NCBI GenBank assembly: GCA_016703155.1
Contig: JADJCP010000002.1
Coordinates: 124,001 to 188,000 of the forward strand
From: Hydrogenophilales bacterium
Lineage (GTDB): Bacteria; Pseudomonadota; Gammaproteobacteria; Burkholderiales; Thiobacillaceae
Direction: 5' to 3'
Length of the DNA: 64,000 bases
Positions 35,271 to 43,326 of the stretch are shown in pieces; the stretch's first letter is position 1, and the number at the start of each line of letters is the position of its first letter. The notes below the pieces were generated by a model. The model searched no databases and was not told the origin of the DNA. It saw nothing but the letters and a program-made list of their open reading frames with translations. The position numbers and the translations under genes are program-made.

Positions 35271-35657
35271 TCAGGACAGGCAGGCGGCGTTGACCAGGCC
35301 CACCGCCAGGGAAACGCTGCCCATCAGAGCGCCCATGGCGACGTTGTCCGCCGCCAGCGCCTCGGCCATGCCGGCGACGGCGCGCGCGAGCAAGGCGTAG
35401 ACCAGGGCCTGGACGACCATCGCGGCGATGGCCCAGACGATGAACATGCCCAGGCTGTCGTTGTGCTGGATGCTCGACGCCAACGTCAGCGAAAAGCCGA
35501 TGAGCGCCCCGCCCAGGCTGATGGCGGGCGCCAGCTTGCCGGCGCGGATCAGGTCGACCTCGCTGTAGGGCGTCATGCGCGTGTAGGCGAACAGGAAGAC
35601 CGCGAGCAAGGCGCAGGCGGCCAGGAGATAGGCGGCGTAGAAGTAGAACGGCTGCAT
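35271..35657 (-). CDS. DUF350 membrane protein
   Basis: A 128-residue protein with four hydrophobic segments arranged as two similar pairs, as in YjfL/DUF350. Motifs include LAPAISLGGALIGFSLTLASS and NVAMGALMGSVSLAVGLVNAACL. A strong GGAGG precedes ATG 35657. First gene of the operon that ends with speD. DUF350 proteins accompany envelope-stress (PspA/SPFH) and polyamine or glutathionylspermidine-type genes; the molecular function is unknown. Confidence 0.9.
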   Translation of the reverse strand: MQPFYFYAAYLLAACALLAVFLFAYTRMTPYSEVDLIRAGKLAPAISLGGALIGFSLTLASSIQHNDSLGMFIVWAIAAMVVQALVYALLARAVAGMAEALAADNVAMGALMGSVSLAVGLVNAACLS

Positions 35658-35778
35658 GGGCGATCCTCCTTTGGGACGGGATGTATTTAGCCAGCAATCG
35701 AGGGGGGCCTCAAGCGCTTCCGTGTGCCGGAACGCCGCCGCGCCTGCCGCGACGTGTCAGCGCCGCGCATGAGTCCGA

Positions 35779-36846
35779 CTAATCGTCGAGATCCTTCTTG
35801 ACGGATTTGATGAACTTGCCAAAGTCACGATCCTTCTTGCGCTTCTCGGCATAGGACATTTCGTGGAACGCGGACTCGCCCCTGAGCTTGAGGAAATTGT
35901 CATAGTGCGCCCGGCTCAGCGCGCCTGAATTCACCGCCTCAAGCACGGCGCAGCCGGGCTCGCCGGTATGGCTGCAATCCCGGTAGCGGCAATTCGGGGC
36001 GAACCCGAGGATGTCCGAAAAGCCGCCGTCCATGCCGCCTTCGGCCCCGAGGATGCCGAACTCGCGCATGCCCGGGTTATCGATGACCAGGGCGCCCCCC
36101 TCAAGGACGATCAACTCCCGGCGCACGGTCGTATGCCGGCCCTCGCCCGTACCGCTCACACCGCCGGTTTCAAGCCGTTCCCGGCCGATCAACTGGTTGA
36201 TGAGCGTGCTCTTGCCCACGCCTGACGACCCGACAAAGCAGTAGGTCATTGCCGGCAGCAGCGTCCGTTCAAGGTCGGCGATGCCCTCTTGAGTAACGTT
36301 GCTCAAGGTCAGCACCGCCGCCGTGATCCCCGCCGCGCGAATCTCCGCCAACTGGGACGCCACAACCTCGGGCTCAACCAGGTCCGTCTTGGTCAGCAGG
36401 AGGCAGGGATCGGCGCCGCCATCGCGCACCATGACCAGATAACGCTCCAGTCGATTGACATTGAAATCAAAGTGGCAGGACTGAACGATGATCACGCTGT
36501 CGACATTGGCCGCGATCATCTGATAGTCGATGGCATCGCCCGCCGCTTTCCGGCGCAGCGCCGTCCTGCGCTCCAGAAGCCTGTGGACCAACCCGAAATC
36601 GTCGGTCGGGTGTTTTTCGACACACACCCAGTCCCCGACACACGGGCGTTCCTGCGCCAGGGGGTGTCGGAACAGATAACGGCCGGCCAGCTTGGCCCGA
36701 AAGGTTCCGGTTTGATCCATGAGCAACAACAAGTCACGATCGACCGCCGCCACCCGGGCAACCGTATCCGCGGACTCGCAGTGTTCCCGTTCTTGAAACC
36801 ATGAATTCCAGCCCAGTCGGGCGAGATCAGTGTGTCGGTTTGTCAT
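35779..36846 (-). CDS. rsgA: Ribosome small-subunit GTPase RsgA
   Basis: 355 residues in the circularly permuted order of RsgA: an OB-like N-terminal domain (LAGRYLFRHPLAQERPCVGDWVCV), then TKTDLVEP, then Walker A FVGSSGVGKSTLIN, then GEGRHTTVRRELI and DNPGMREFG. The zinc-binding C-terminal part has CRYRDCSHTGEPGC. It checks 30S subunit maturation. The long N-terminus with WNSWFQ is typical of one paralogous group. Unlike the usual position near orn, it is here on its own. Confidence 0.94.
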   Translation of the reverse strand: MTNRHTDLARLGWNSWFQEREHCESADTVARVAAVDRDLLLLMDQTGTFRAKLAGRYLFRHPLAQERPCVGDWVCVEKHPTDDFGLVHRLLERRTALRRKAAGDAIDYQMIAANVDSVIIVQSCHFDFNVNRLERYLVMVRDGGADPCLLLTKTDLVEPEVVASQLAEIRAAGITAAVLTLSNVTQEGIADLERTLLPAMTYCFVGSSGVGKSTLINQLIGRERLETGGVSGTGEGRHTTVRRELIVLEGGALVIDNPGMREFGILGAEGGMDGGFSDILGFAPNCRYRDCSHTGEPGCAVLEAVNSGALSRAHYDNFLKLRGESAFHEMSYAEKRKKDRDFGKFIKSVKKDLDD

Positions 36847-36958
36847 TCGTCACCTGTTATGCCTGCCGAAATGCGCGGTCTGGGGAGTATCTGTAGCGTC
36901 AGCGTGGGGTGGATGGCGCTGCTCGACTTTCTCGCGCGGCGAGCGGTGGGTCGCAAGT

Positions 36959-38272
36959 TTACTCCCAGGGCCGTGCCGCGAGCTGCTTGCCACCCAGGCC
37001 GTGCGCACGGGCCGAGCGTAGCCAGTGCAATCGGGCCAGCCATCGGTAGAGCCGCGCCGGCACCAGCGGCCTGGCCATGAGCCGGGTCGCCTCGGCGGGT
37101 ATCGCGCCACCGCCGGCGAGGGCCGCGGCGGCCATGCGCAGGGCGCGGACGACATTCCGCGCGGCCCAATCGGCGACGTCGCGCATGCCGCCTTGCAAGG
37201 CCTCGCCGCCGCCCAGCGCCAGACCGCCCGCCCAACGCAGACCGCCCTGGCGCGCGAAGTGGCGCAGCATGCGCATGGCGAGGCGGTTATGGATCGCTTC
37301 CGGATATCCGCAGTTGAGCAGACCGACCATACGGCATAGCGCATGGGGGTGTTCGCCCAGCCGCGCAGCGAGTTGCTCCAGCGCCGACACCACCAGGTAG
37401 GGCAGGCCATCGACATAGATCGGCGCGGCGACGATCAGCATGTCCGAGGCCAACATTTCCTCAAGCGCCTGATCCGCCGCGCGCCCGAGCTTGATGAACT
37501 GGCTGGCGTAAACTTTCTTGACGCGGCACTCCGACTTATCAAACCCGGCGACGAGTCGATCCGCGAGCCATTCCGAGGTGCTGGTGCCCTTGGGGCGAGC
37601 GCTTCCCACCAACACGGTGACCGAGCGCGGCGCCTTTTCATCCCATGATGCCGACGCCTCGGCACGACACGCCTCGAAGAGTTCACTCGCCTCCGGCACC
37701 GAAACAGGCACTTCCAGATCGCCACCCATGGCCCGTGCCAGGGTTTCATCGAGCCGCGCCCGCCAACCGGGGTCGGCAAGAACGATGATGCGCGCGAGAT
37801 ATCCCGGCGCGATCAGGTTGACCGCGTTGCCCATGGCCAACTCGTTGAAGGGCTGCTCGGCATCGCCCAGGTCATGCTCGGCGATGCCGATGAACAGAAA
37901 TGGCGCATAGCTCGCGTAGCGCGGCTGGTGGCGCGTCAGGCCATCGCGATCGTGAAAATAGGGATGTACCAGACCGATCAGTCGATCCACCGCCTTCTTC
38001 AGGTTGGCCGAATAACCGCCGAAACGGATCGGCGTCAGGAATACCACCAGACTGGCCGTCCGCACGGCCTGGGCGATATCCTGCGCGCCGTCCTGCGTGC
38101 GGCATCGCCCCGGCGTCTTCGTCCAGCACTCGAAATCGCCCAGACAGGGGGCCAGGGTCATGTCGGCCAGCGCGAAGTGCGTGACCGGCAGATGCCGTGC
38201 CTCGGCATACGCGCGCAGATGCCAGCCCACGCCTGCGTCATCCTGTGTACCGTCGAGAATTACCAGACTCAC
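36959..38272 (-). CDS. Tandem flavodoxin-fold (NADPH-dependent FMN reductase-like) protein
   Basis: 437 residues with two complete flavodoxin-like domains. The first (about 1-195) has CLGDFECWTKTPGRC, with cysteines like those of iron-sulfur flavoproteins, and VFLTPIRFGGYSANLKKAVDR. The second (about 218-400) begins VTVLVGSARPKGTSTSEWLADRL and has IVAAPIYVDGLPYLV. The last 40 residues are basic. The domains have diverged: the second lacks the CWxxxPG cysteine motif. It probably reduces quinones, metals or aromatic compounds through FMN. A natural duplication-fusion is more likely than misassembly because the copies are very different. Confidence 0.82.
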   Translation of the reverse strand: MSLVILDGTQDDAGVGWHLRAYAEARHLPVTHFALADMTLAPCLGDFECWTKTPGRCRTQDGAQDIAQAVRTASLVVFLTPIRFGGYSANLKKAVDRLIGLVHPYFHDRDGLTRHQPRYASYAPFLFIGIAEHDLGDAEQPFNELAMGNAVNLIAPGYLARIIVLADPGWRARLDETLARAMGGDLEVPVSVPEASELFEACRAEASASWDEKAPRSVTVLVGSARPKGTSTSEWLADRLVAGFDKSECRVKKVYASQFIKLGRAADQALEEMLASDMLIVAAPIYVDGLPYLVVSALEQLAARLGEHPHALCRMVGLLNCGYPEAIHNRLAMRMLRHFARQGGLRWAGGLALGGGEALQGGMRDVADWAARNVVRALRMAAAALAGGGAIPAEATRLMARPLVPARLYRWLARLHWLRSARAHGLGGKQLAARPWE

Positions 38273-38362
38273 GCCGCCCTCCGATCGGGGTACAACAACT
38301 CAATGGGCAAGCTTCGCATTCTGTTTTCAGCACGGAGATCAATTCGACACTGACCCCTTTCA

Positions 38363-39052
38363 CTATTTGATCCTAAACCCCTTTGGCGTTGTTTCCGAGT
38401 CCCCTATGACATGAATTTCGCAAAAAGGAAGATTGTGCGCTGCGTTTGATAATTCATCAATAATGGGCAGCCAACGCTCGTGGGGCAGTAGATTTAGATC
38501 GGTCTCGATGATCAAATAAAAGATATCTCCATATTTTGCATAATCGTTCTTTCTTGAAAGGCATCGGAGAATTCCAAGTTTCGTTGTTTTTAGCGCCTGC
38601 TCTGAACTATATGCCAATCGAGGCTTTGACATTCTATTTGTAAAACTTTCTTGTGGCTCGTCATCTTGGATGCCAATAAAACCTCTGCCCAAGCCTTTTT
38701 CGATCATTTCTGTTGTTCTGTGATATCGTTCGCGGCCGCGCGCTATAGTGACTTCTATACCATAGCTGCCGCCATCACTCGTAACTAGCCAGCAATCCGG
38801 CGCCTTATCGTTAAGAGGAAAGCGCACTTGAGCTGACGAAATTTCTGCATACCTGAGGAAGCGAGATACTGGTGATACCTCATCTCTTAGCTTCTTCCAT
38901 GGCTTTCGTCCCAGCCGGTAATCGTCTAAATCCTGTTGTGATCGCTCAGCGAGAAATAGCGCATCAAATTGCGAAAAAAATTCATAGGTATCAATACCAG
39001 ACTCTACCGATATCAAATCATAGAATTCTTGGAGTCTAGTTGTATTAAACAT
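38363..39052 (-). CDS. AT-rich unknown protein
   Basis: A 229-residue soluble protein, far more AT-rich than its neighbours, so probably acquired. Notable stretches are PDCWLVTSDGGSYGIEVTIARGRER and GDIFYLIIETDLNLLPHERW. The pattern of D, then GIEVT, then later IIET could be a degenerate PD-(D/E)XK nuclease core, but I do not claim it. It is followed on the same strand by a second AT-rich gene; the two may be a small transferred unit. Confidence 0.7.
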   Translation of the reverse strand: MFNTTRLQEFYDLISVESGIDTYEFFSQFDALFLAERSQQDLDDYRLGRKPWKKLRDEVSPVSRFLRYAEISSAQVRFPLNDKAPDCWLVTSDGGSYGIEVTIARGRERYHRTTEMIEKGLGRGFIGIQDDEPQESFTNRMSKPRLAYSSEQALKTTKLGILRCLSRKNDYAKYGDIFYLIIETDLNLLPHERWLPIIDELSNAAHNLPFCEIHVIGDSETTPKGFRIK

Positions 39053-39137
39053 GAATCACGAGCTCAATATTACAAACATCCACGCGCTAGCGCGAAATTA
39101 GACGCATAACGTGAAGCTAACCGGGTTGAGCGCAGGG

Positions 39138-39786
39138 TTAGGTTTCATCGTCTCCCTGCCATTGAAAATATTCAGGTCGGATTTGGGCACCGATGAACTC
39201 GTGTACTCCATCTTTGAGGACCCGGTTCCATTCAAAGAGGTCTAGTTCCTTGATGTACTCGAAGGCAGGCGGTACTGATTCCAGTAGCGGGTTAATCAAG
39301 TCGGGAGATATTGCCTCCCAGAATCTTCTGACTTCTTGCCAATTGATGTTACCTCTGTGCGCACCTACCTCGTTGCGAACTCTGGTGATTGTTTTTGCGA
39401 CCTTCGATTTGGCCCGTGAGTACTCTTTGAGCAAGGACGCCAACTTCTCTCGTTCGTCTTCAGTTATCTCTCGCCATCCTTGGCGTTCCGAAGGATCAAA
39501 TACCGGAGCCTTCATAGCAAGTGACGTTAAGCGATCAAAGACGTCGATAAGAGATCTGACTTCAATTACGACGTACTTCAGGATGAGCTGTTTCTTGTAT
39601 TTGTCAGTTTGTGAGACGTGGAGTCCCTTTTAGGTGAGAGATGTCTTCCCAGATGTGACCTACTTGAATCAATAGAGCAGCCGCGTCATTTCCGGGAAAC
39701 CATACATCAGCCCCGTGCTCATGCACGGGGTGGAATGTTTTTGGCTCGGGATTCGTGCCCTCAACTAATTCGTCAAGTTCGCGCAT
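39138..39786 (-). CDS. Unknown AT-rich protein, broken by one extra base
   Basis: Two short frames (39604-39786 and 39138-39515) look separate, but the second stays open upstream to the end of the first. Removing one base in CCCTTTT (39625-39631) joins them: HIWEDISHLKGL-HVSQTDKYKKQLILKYVVIEVR. This gives one helical protein of about 215 residues, MRELDELVEGTNPEP to GDDET. Features include RVRNEVGAHRGNINW and EYIKELDLFEWNRV. The RNEVGAHRG stretch is like HEPN- or AbiV-type RxxxxH motifs, which is suggestive only. Confidence 0.65.
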
Positions 39787-40282
39787 GGCTTCTCCGTGAA
39801 ACCTAACGAGATGGCTCGTATCCTGCGCCCGCCGCGCGCGAACCGTCGCTTACGCGATGCCCGTGGCGGGCGTGGGATACGAGCTGTTGGACTGAACCGC
39901 TAGGCACGGACGGTGGCGCCATGGAGATTGAATCGCTCCGAGGCGCTGGCGAAGTTGGTTGCAGAGGCATGGCGGCGTTCTCTCCCATCGGTCGCGGGCG
40001 TTTGTCGGTGTCGTAGTCGGCCCAATGCGTGACCGCAACTATCGCCAAATCCCCGCTCGGGGGCAAGGCGCGCGCCTTCTTCCCCACCTTGCCCGAACAG
40101 CCGTCCGCGGACGATGCCAAGACAGGTATCGGAATCGACGATGTCCGGGGCTTCATAGTGGATGCCGCACTGGCCGCAATGCACCGCCAGGCGGTCGCGC
40201 CGCCAGACGAACCAGATCAGGGCATGCCTGTCGAGGGCAGCCTGGCACCAATGGCACTACCTTAAGCGTAGCGATGCCCGCT

Positions 40283-40303
40283 CCCCCCTTTGGAAAAGGG
40301 GGG
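40283..40303. repeat. C-run/G-run palindrome, copy 1
   Basis: CCCCCCTTT pairs with AAAGGGGGG across a GGA loop. Similar elements are at 40383 and 58469, so this is a dispersed palindromic repeat family in this genome; it could also terminate transcription. Confidence 0.6.
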
Positions 40304-40382
40304 CTGGGGTACCGAAGGGTAGAGGCTTTATCAGGGTTTTATGGAGCTGACCTTGGCTGACGCCGCTGAAATCCCCCTCACT

Positions 40383-40401
40383 CCCCCTTATTCAAAGGGG
40401 G
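40383..40401. repeat. C-run/G-run palindrome, copy 2
   Basis: CCCCCTT pairs with AAGGGGG across a five-base loop (ATTCA). Same family as the element at 40283, about 100 bases away, suggesting a paired insertion. Confidence 0.55.
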
Positions 40402-40518
40402 AAGTGCCTTCGTTGAAGGCTCGATTCGAGTTCAACCCGATTAAAGTAGTGCCATTGCAGCTTGGCCTCTGCTTGCTGCCAAGCGGCCCTGGAGTACCCC
40501 GGCTCAATGGCGTGCCCA

Positions 40519-41706
40519 CTACGTCGCTGATTGCCGCAGGCGCGTGATCAAAGCCTCCAAGCCAAGGGCGCGCGCGCCGTGCCGCAAGGGGAAGCATTCG
40601 TCGCCGGGGTAAACGACGTAGCGTTCGGCGATGCCCAGATCGTCGCAGGCGATGGCGAAGCCACGGTCCAGGCTGGGCGCGCTGGACCGCTTGATCTCGA
40701 TGGCCAATTCCGGCTTGCCGCCGCGTTCCAGCACAAGGTCGACTTCGGCGCCGTCGGCGGTGCGGAAATAGCAGGCTGTGCGGCGTTCGCCGGCGGCCTC
40801 GATCAGGTTTTCGATGACCATGCCCTCGTAGCTCGGGCCCGTCACGGGATGGCCGAGCAACTGGTCCCGTGTTTCCAGTTCAAGCAGGGCGTGCGTCAGG
40901 CCGCTGTCGCGGATGTACAGCTTGGGTGCCTTGGTGAGGCGTTTGCCCAGATTGCCGTGCCAGGGCGGCAGGCGGCGCACAAGTTTCAGGTCCACCAGGA
41001 GGTCGACATAGCGGCCCACGGCGGGCGCGGATACGCCCAGGCTGGAAGCGAGCCGGGCCTGATTGAACGGGCTGCCCTGAAGATGCGCCAGCATGACCCA
41101 CAGGCGGCCGACCGTGGCGGCTGGCAGGCGTGGGGCGAACATGGGTACGTCGCGTTGCAGGTAGGCGCGGATAAAATCCCGACGCCAGTCGAGGCTCGAT
41201 TTATCGTCGGCGGCGAGCAGACTTTCCGGGAAGCCGCCTCGCAGCCAGAGGCTGTTTTCATCGATGCCGACGGGCGTGATTTCATCCAGCGTGAACGGGG
41301 CAAGGTCAAGGTAGGCGACACGTCCGGCCAGACTCTCCGAGGCTTGGTGCATCAACTCCAGAGCAGCGGAGCCCAGGAGCAGGAAATGACCGTGACGGTC
41401 CCCCGCTGCCCGGCGTTCGTCGATGATGCCGCGCAAGGTGTTGAACAGATCAGGCGCGTGCTGGATTTCGTCGATCACCACCAGTTTGCCGCGCTGTTCC
41501 CGCAGGTAGGCATCGGCATCCGCCAAGCGGAGTTTATCCGCCGGGCGTTCCAGGTCCAGGTAGGTGGCCCCGCCGGGCCAGTCGGCGGCGATGCGGCGTG
41601 CCAGGGTGGTCTTGCCCACCTGACGAGGGCCGAGCAGAACCACGGCGGGACTCGCGCCCAGGCGGTCGCGGACGGTGGCTTCGAGATGTCTGGAAAGGGC
41701 TTTCAT
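40519..41706 (-). CDS. AAA ATPase with DUF4143 domain
   Basis: A 395-residue protein. N-terminal AAA_14-type ATPase: Walker A LLGPRQVGKTTLARRI at about 27, Walker B KLVVIDEIQHAPDLF at about 75 and sensor FLLLGSAALELM. The C-terminal DUF4143 domain has a winged helix (QARLASSLGVSAPAVGRYVDLL) and a PD-(D/E)XK-like end with DGAEVDLVLERGGKPELAIEIK, plausibly a nuclease fold. Such proteins are common and of unresolved role, often in accessory regions. It stands alone here, divergent from the aminopropyltransferase-like gene. Confidence 0.92.
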   Translation of the reverse strand: MKALSRHLEATVRDRLGASPAVVLLGPRQVGKTTLARRIAADWPGGATYLDLERPADKLRLADADAYLREQRGKLVVIDEIQHAPDLFNTLRGIIDERRAAGDRHGHFLLLGSAALELMHQASESLAGRVAYLDLAPFTLDEITPVGIDENSLWLRGGFPESLLAADDKSSLDWRRDFIRAYLQRDVPMFAPRLPAATVGRLWVMLAHLQGSPFNQARLASSLGVSAPAVGRYVDLLVDLKLVRRLPPWHGNLGKRLTKAPKLYIRDSGLTHALLELETRDQLLGHPVTGPSYEGMVIENLIEAAGERRTACYFRTADGAEVDLVLERGGKPELAIEIKRSSAPSLDRGFAIACDDLGIAERYVVYPGDECFPLRHGARALGLEALITRLRQSAT

Positions 41707-41814
41707 AGCGTTATTATGCCGTAAATGTAACGACAGACATTATAAATACGGTATTAATTTGAGTGCGGCTTTCCGGTGTTCCCCGCACCGGCCAAAGCCG
41801 TTACCCTGCCGGCC

Positions 41815-43326
41815 ATGCTCGACCGCGTCCTGATCCTTTCCGTCTTCGTCGTCGCCTCCTGCGGCCTGGCCTACGAACTGGTGGCCGGGGCGCTGGCGAG
41901 CTATCTGCTGGGCGATTCGGTGTTGCAGTTCTCGACCATCATCGGCTGCTATCTATTCGCCATGGGTGTAGGCGCGCACCTGTCGCGCTATGTCCGCGAC
42001 GAGGATGCCCTGGCGCGCTTCATCGACATCGAGCTGCTGGTGGGCGTCCTGGGCGGACTGTCGGCGACGCTGTTGTTCCTGGTGTTCGCCTGGATGAGCG
42101 CGCCGTTTCGCTCGGTGCTTTATGTCGTGGTGTTCCTGGTCGGGGTGCTGGTGGGCATGGAAATCCCGCTGGTGATGCGCGTCCTGAACCGGCATCGCGC
42201 CGCCTTCTCGGAGCTGGTCAGCCGGGTGCTGACCTTCGATTACCTGGGGGCGCTGGCGGTGTCGCTGCTGTTCCCGCTGCTGCTGGCGCCGACGCTGGGG
42301 CTGGCGCGCACCGGCTTCCTGTTCGGCATGCTCAATGTCGGCGTCGCCCTGTGGACCGCCTGGCATTTCCGCGCTGAGCTGGGCGGCGTCTCGCGTCGCC
42401 TGCTGCGCGGCGGGGTGATCCTGATCCTGCTCGCCGGCGGTTTTCTGCTTTCCGACCGGCTGACCCACTGGGCCGAGCAGGGCCTGTTCGGCGACGACAT
42501 CGTCTTCGCGCGCAGCACGCCCTACCAGCGCATCGTCGTGACCCGCTGGCAGGACGACATCCGCCTCTACCTGAACGGCAACCTGCAATTCTCCTCGCGC
42601 GACGAACACCGCTACCACGAAGCCCTGGTGCATCCGGCCCTGGCGGCCCTGCCCGGCGCGCGCCGGGTGCTGGTGCTGGGCGGCGGCGATGGCCTGGCGG
42701 TGCGCGAGATCCTCAAATACAAGAACATCGACAGCGTCACCCTGGTCGATCTCGATCCGGAGATGACCGGCCTGTTCACCACCTCGGCGCCGCTGGTGGC
42801 GCTTAATGCGGGGGCCTTGCGAGACAAGCGCGTCAAGGTCGTCAACGCCGATGCCGGCCAGTGGCTGGAAGGCGATGTCGGCAGCTTCGACCTGATCGTC
42901 GCCGATTTCCCGGACCCGTCCAACTACGCCCTGGGCAAGCTCTATTCGGTGCCCATGTACCGGCTGATGACGCGGCATCTCGCGGCGGGCGGCTACCTCG
43001 TGGTGCAGTCGACCTCGCCGTATTTCGCGCCGCATGCCTACTGGTGTATCGACGCGACGCTGCGCGAGGCGGGCTTCCAGACATGGCCCTACCATGTCTA
43101 CGTGCCGTCCTTCGGCGAATGGGGCTACATCCTGGCCGGCACGCGGCCCGGCTTCACGCCGCCATCGCAGTATCCCGTGGCGACGCGCTATCTGAATGCC
43201 GCGACCACCGCCGAGATGTTCCGCTTCCCGCCCGACATGACGCCCCCGGTGGTCGAACCGAATCGCCTCAACAGCCAGTCGCTGGTGCGCTATTTCGAGC
43301 AGGACTGGGGCCAGGTGATCCGTTGA
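41815..43326 (+). CDS. Membrane-fused spermidine synthase-like protein
   Basis: 503 residues from ATG 41815 (MLDRVLILSVFVVASCGLAYELVAG). About seven membrane helices cover residues 5-220. A cytoplasmic aminopropyltransferase domain follows: YQRIVVTRWQDDIRLYLNGNLQFSSRDEHRYHE in part, VLVLGGGDGLAVREILKY, VTLVDLDPEMT and DFPDPSNYALGKLYS. The DFPDPS replaces the usual active-site DXXDP region closely, so catalysis is likely. Its substrate may be a membrane-associated amine. Followed with a TGATG overlap by an amine oxidase. In other genomes this pair sits beside speD, DUF4178 and DUF350. Confidence 0.9.
   Translation: MLDRVLILSVFVVASCGLAYELVAGALASYLLGDSVLQFSTIIGCYLFAMGVGAHLSRYVRDEDALARFIDIELLVGVLGGLSATLLFLVFAWMSAPFRSVLYVVVFLVGVLVGMEIPLVMRVLNRHRAAFSELVSRVLTFDYLGALAVSLLFPLLLAPTLGLARTGFLFGMLNVGVALWTAWHFRAELGGVSRRLLRGGVILILLAGGFLLSDRLTHWAEQGLFGDDIVFARSTPYQRIVVTRWQDDIRLYLNGNLQFSSRDEHRYHEALVHPALAALPGARRVLVLGGGDGLAVREILKYKNIDSVTLVDLDPEMTGLFTTSAPLVALNAGALRDKRVKVVNADAGQWLEGDVGSFDLIVADFPDPSNYALGKLYSVPMYRLMTRHLAAGGYLVVQSTSPYFAPHAYWCIDATLREAGFQTWPYHVYVPSFGEWGYILAGTRPGFTPPSQYPVATRYLNAATTAEMFRFPPDMTPPVVEPNRLNSQSLVRYFEQDWGQVIR

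Larger units (their letters stand above)
39787..40518. other. Gap with zinc-ribbon remnant and G/C-run palindromes
   Basis: About 730 bp with no intact gene. On the minus strand, about 40250-39900, a frame without a start codon encodes CHWCQAALDRHAL, then AVHCGQCGIHYEAP, a CxxC-CxxC zinc ribbon, then runs into poorly conserved sequence; it appears to be a decayed or frame-broken gene. Two hairpins made of C5-6 and G5-6 runs follow at 40283 and 40383. Confidence 0.5.

Noticed and set aside
36959..38272. Two adjacent genes fused by a sequencing error
   Set aside because: The linker is continuous and coding-like, with no stop or start remnant, and the domains are too different for a misassembled duplicate.
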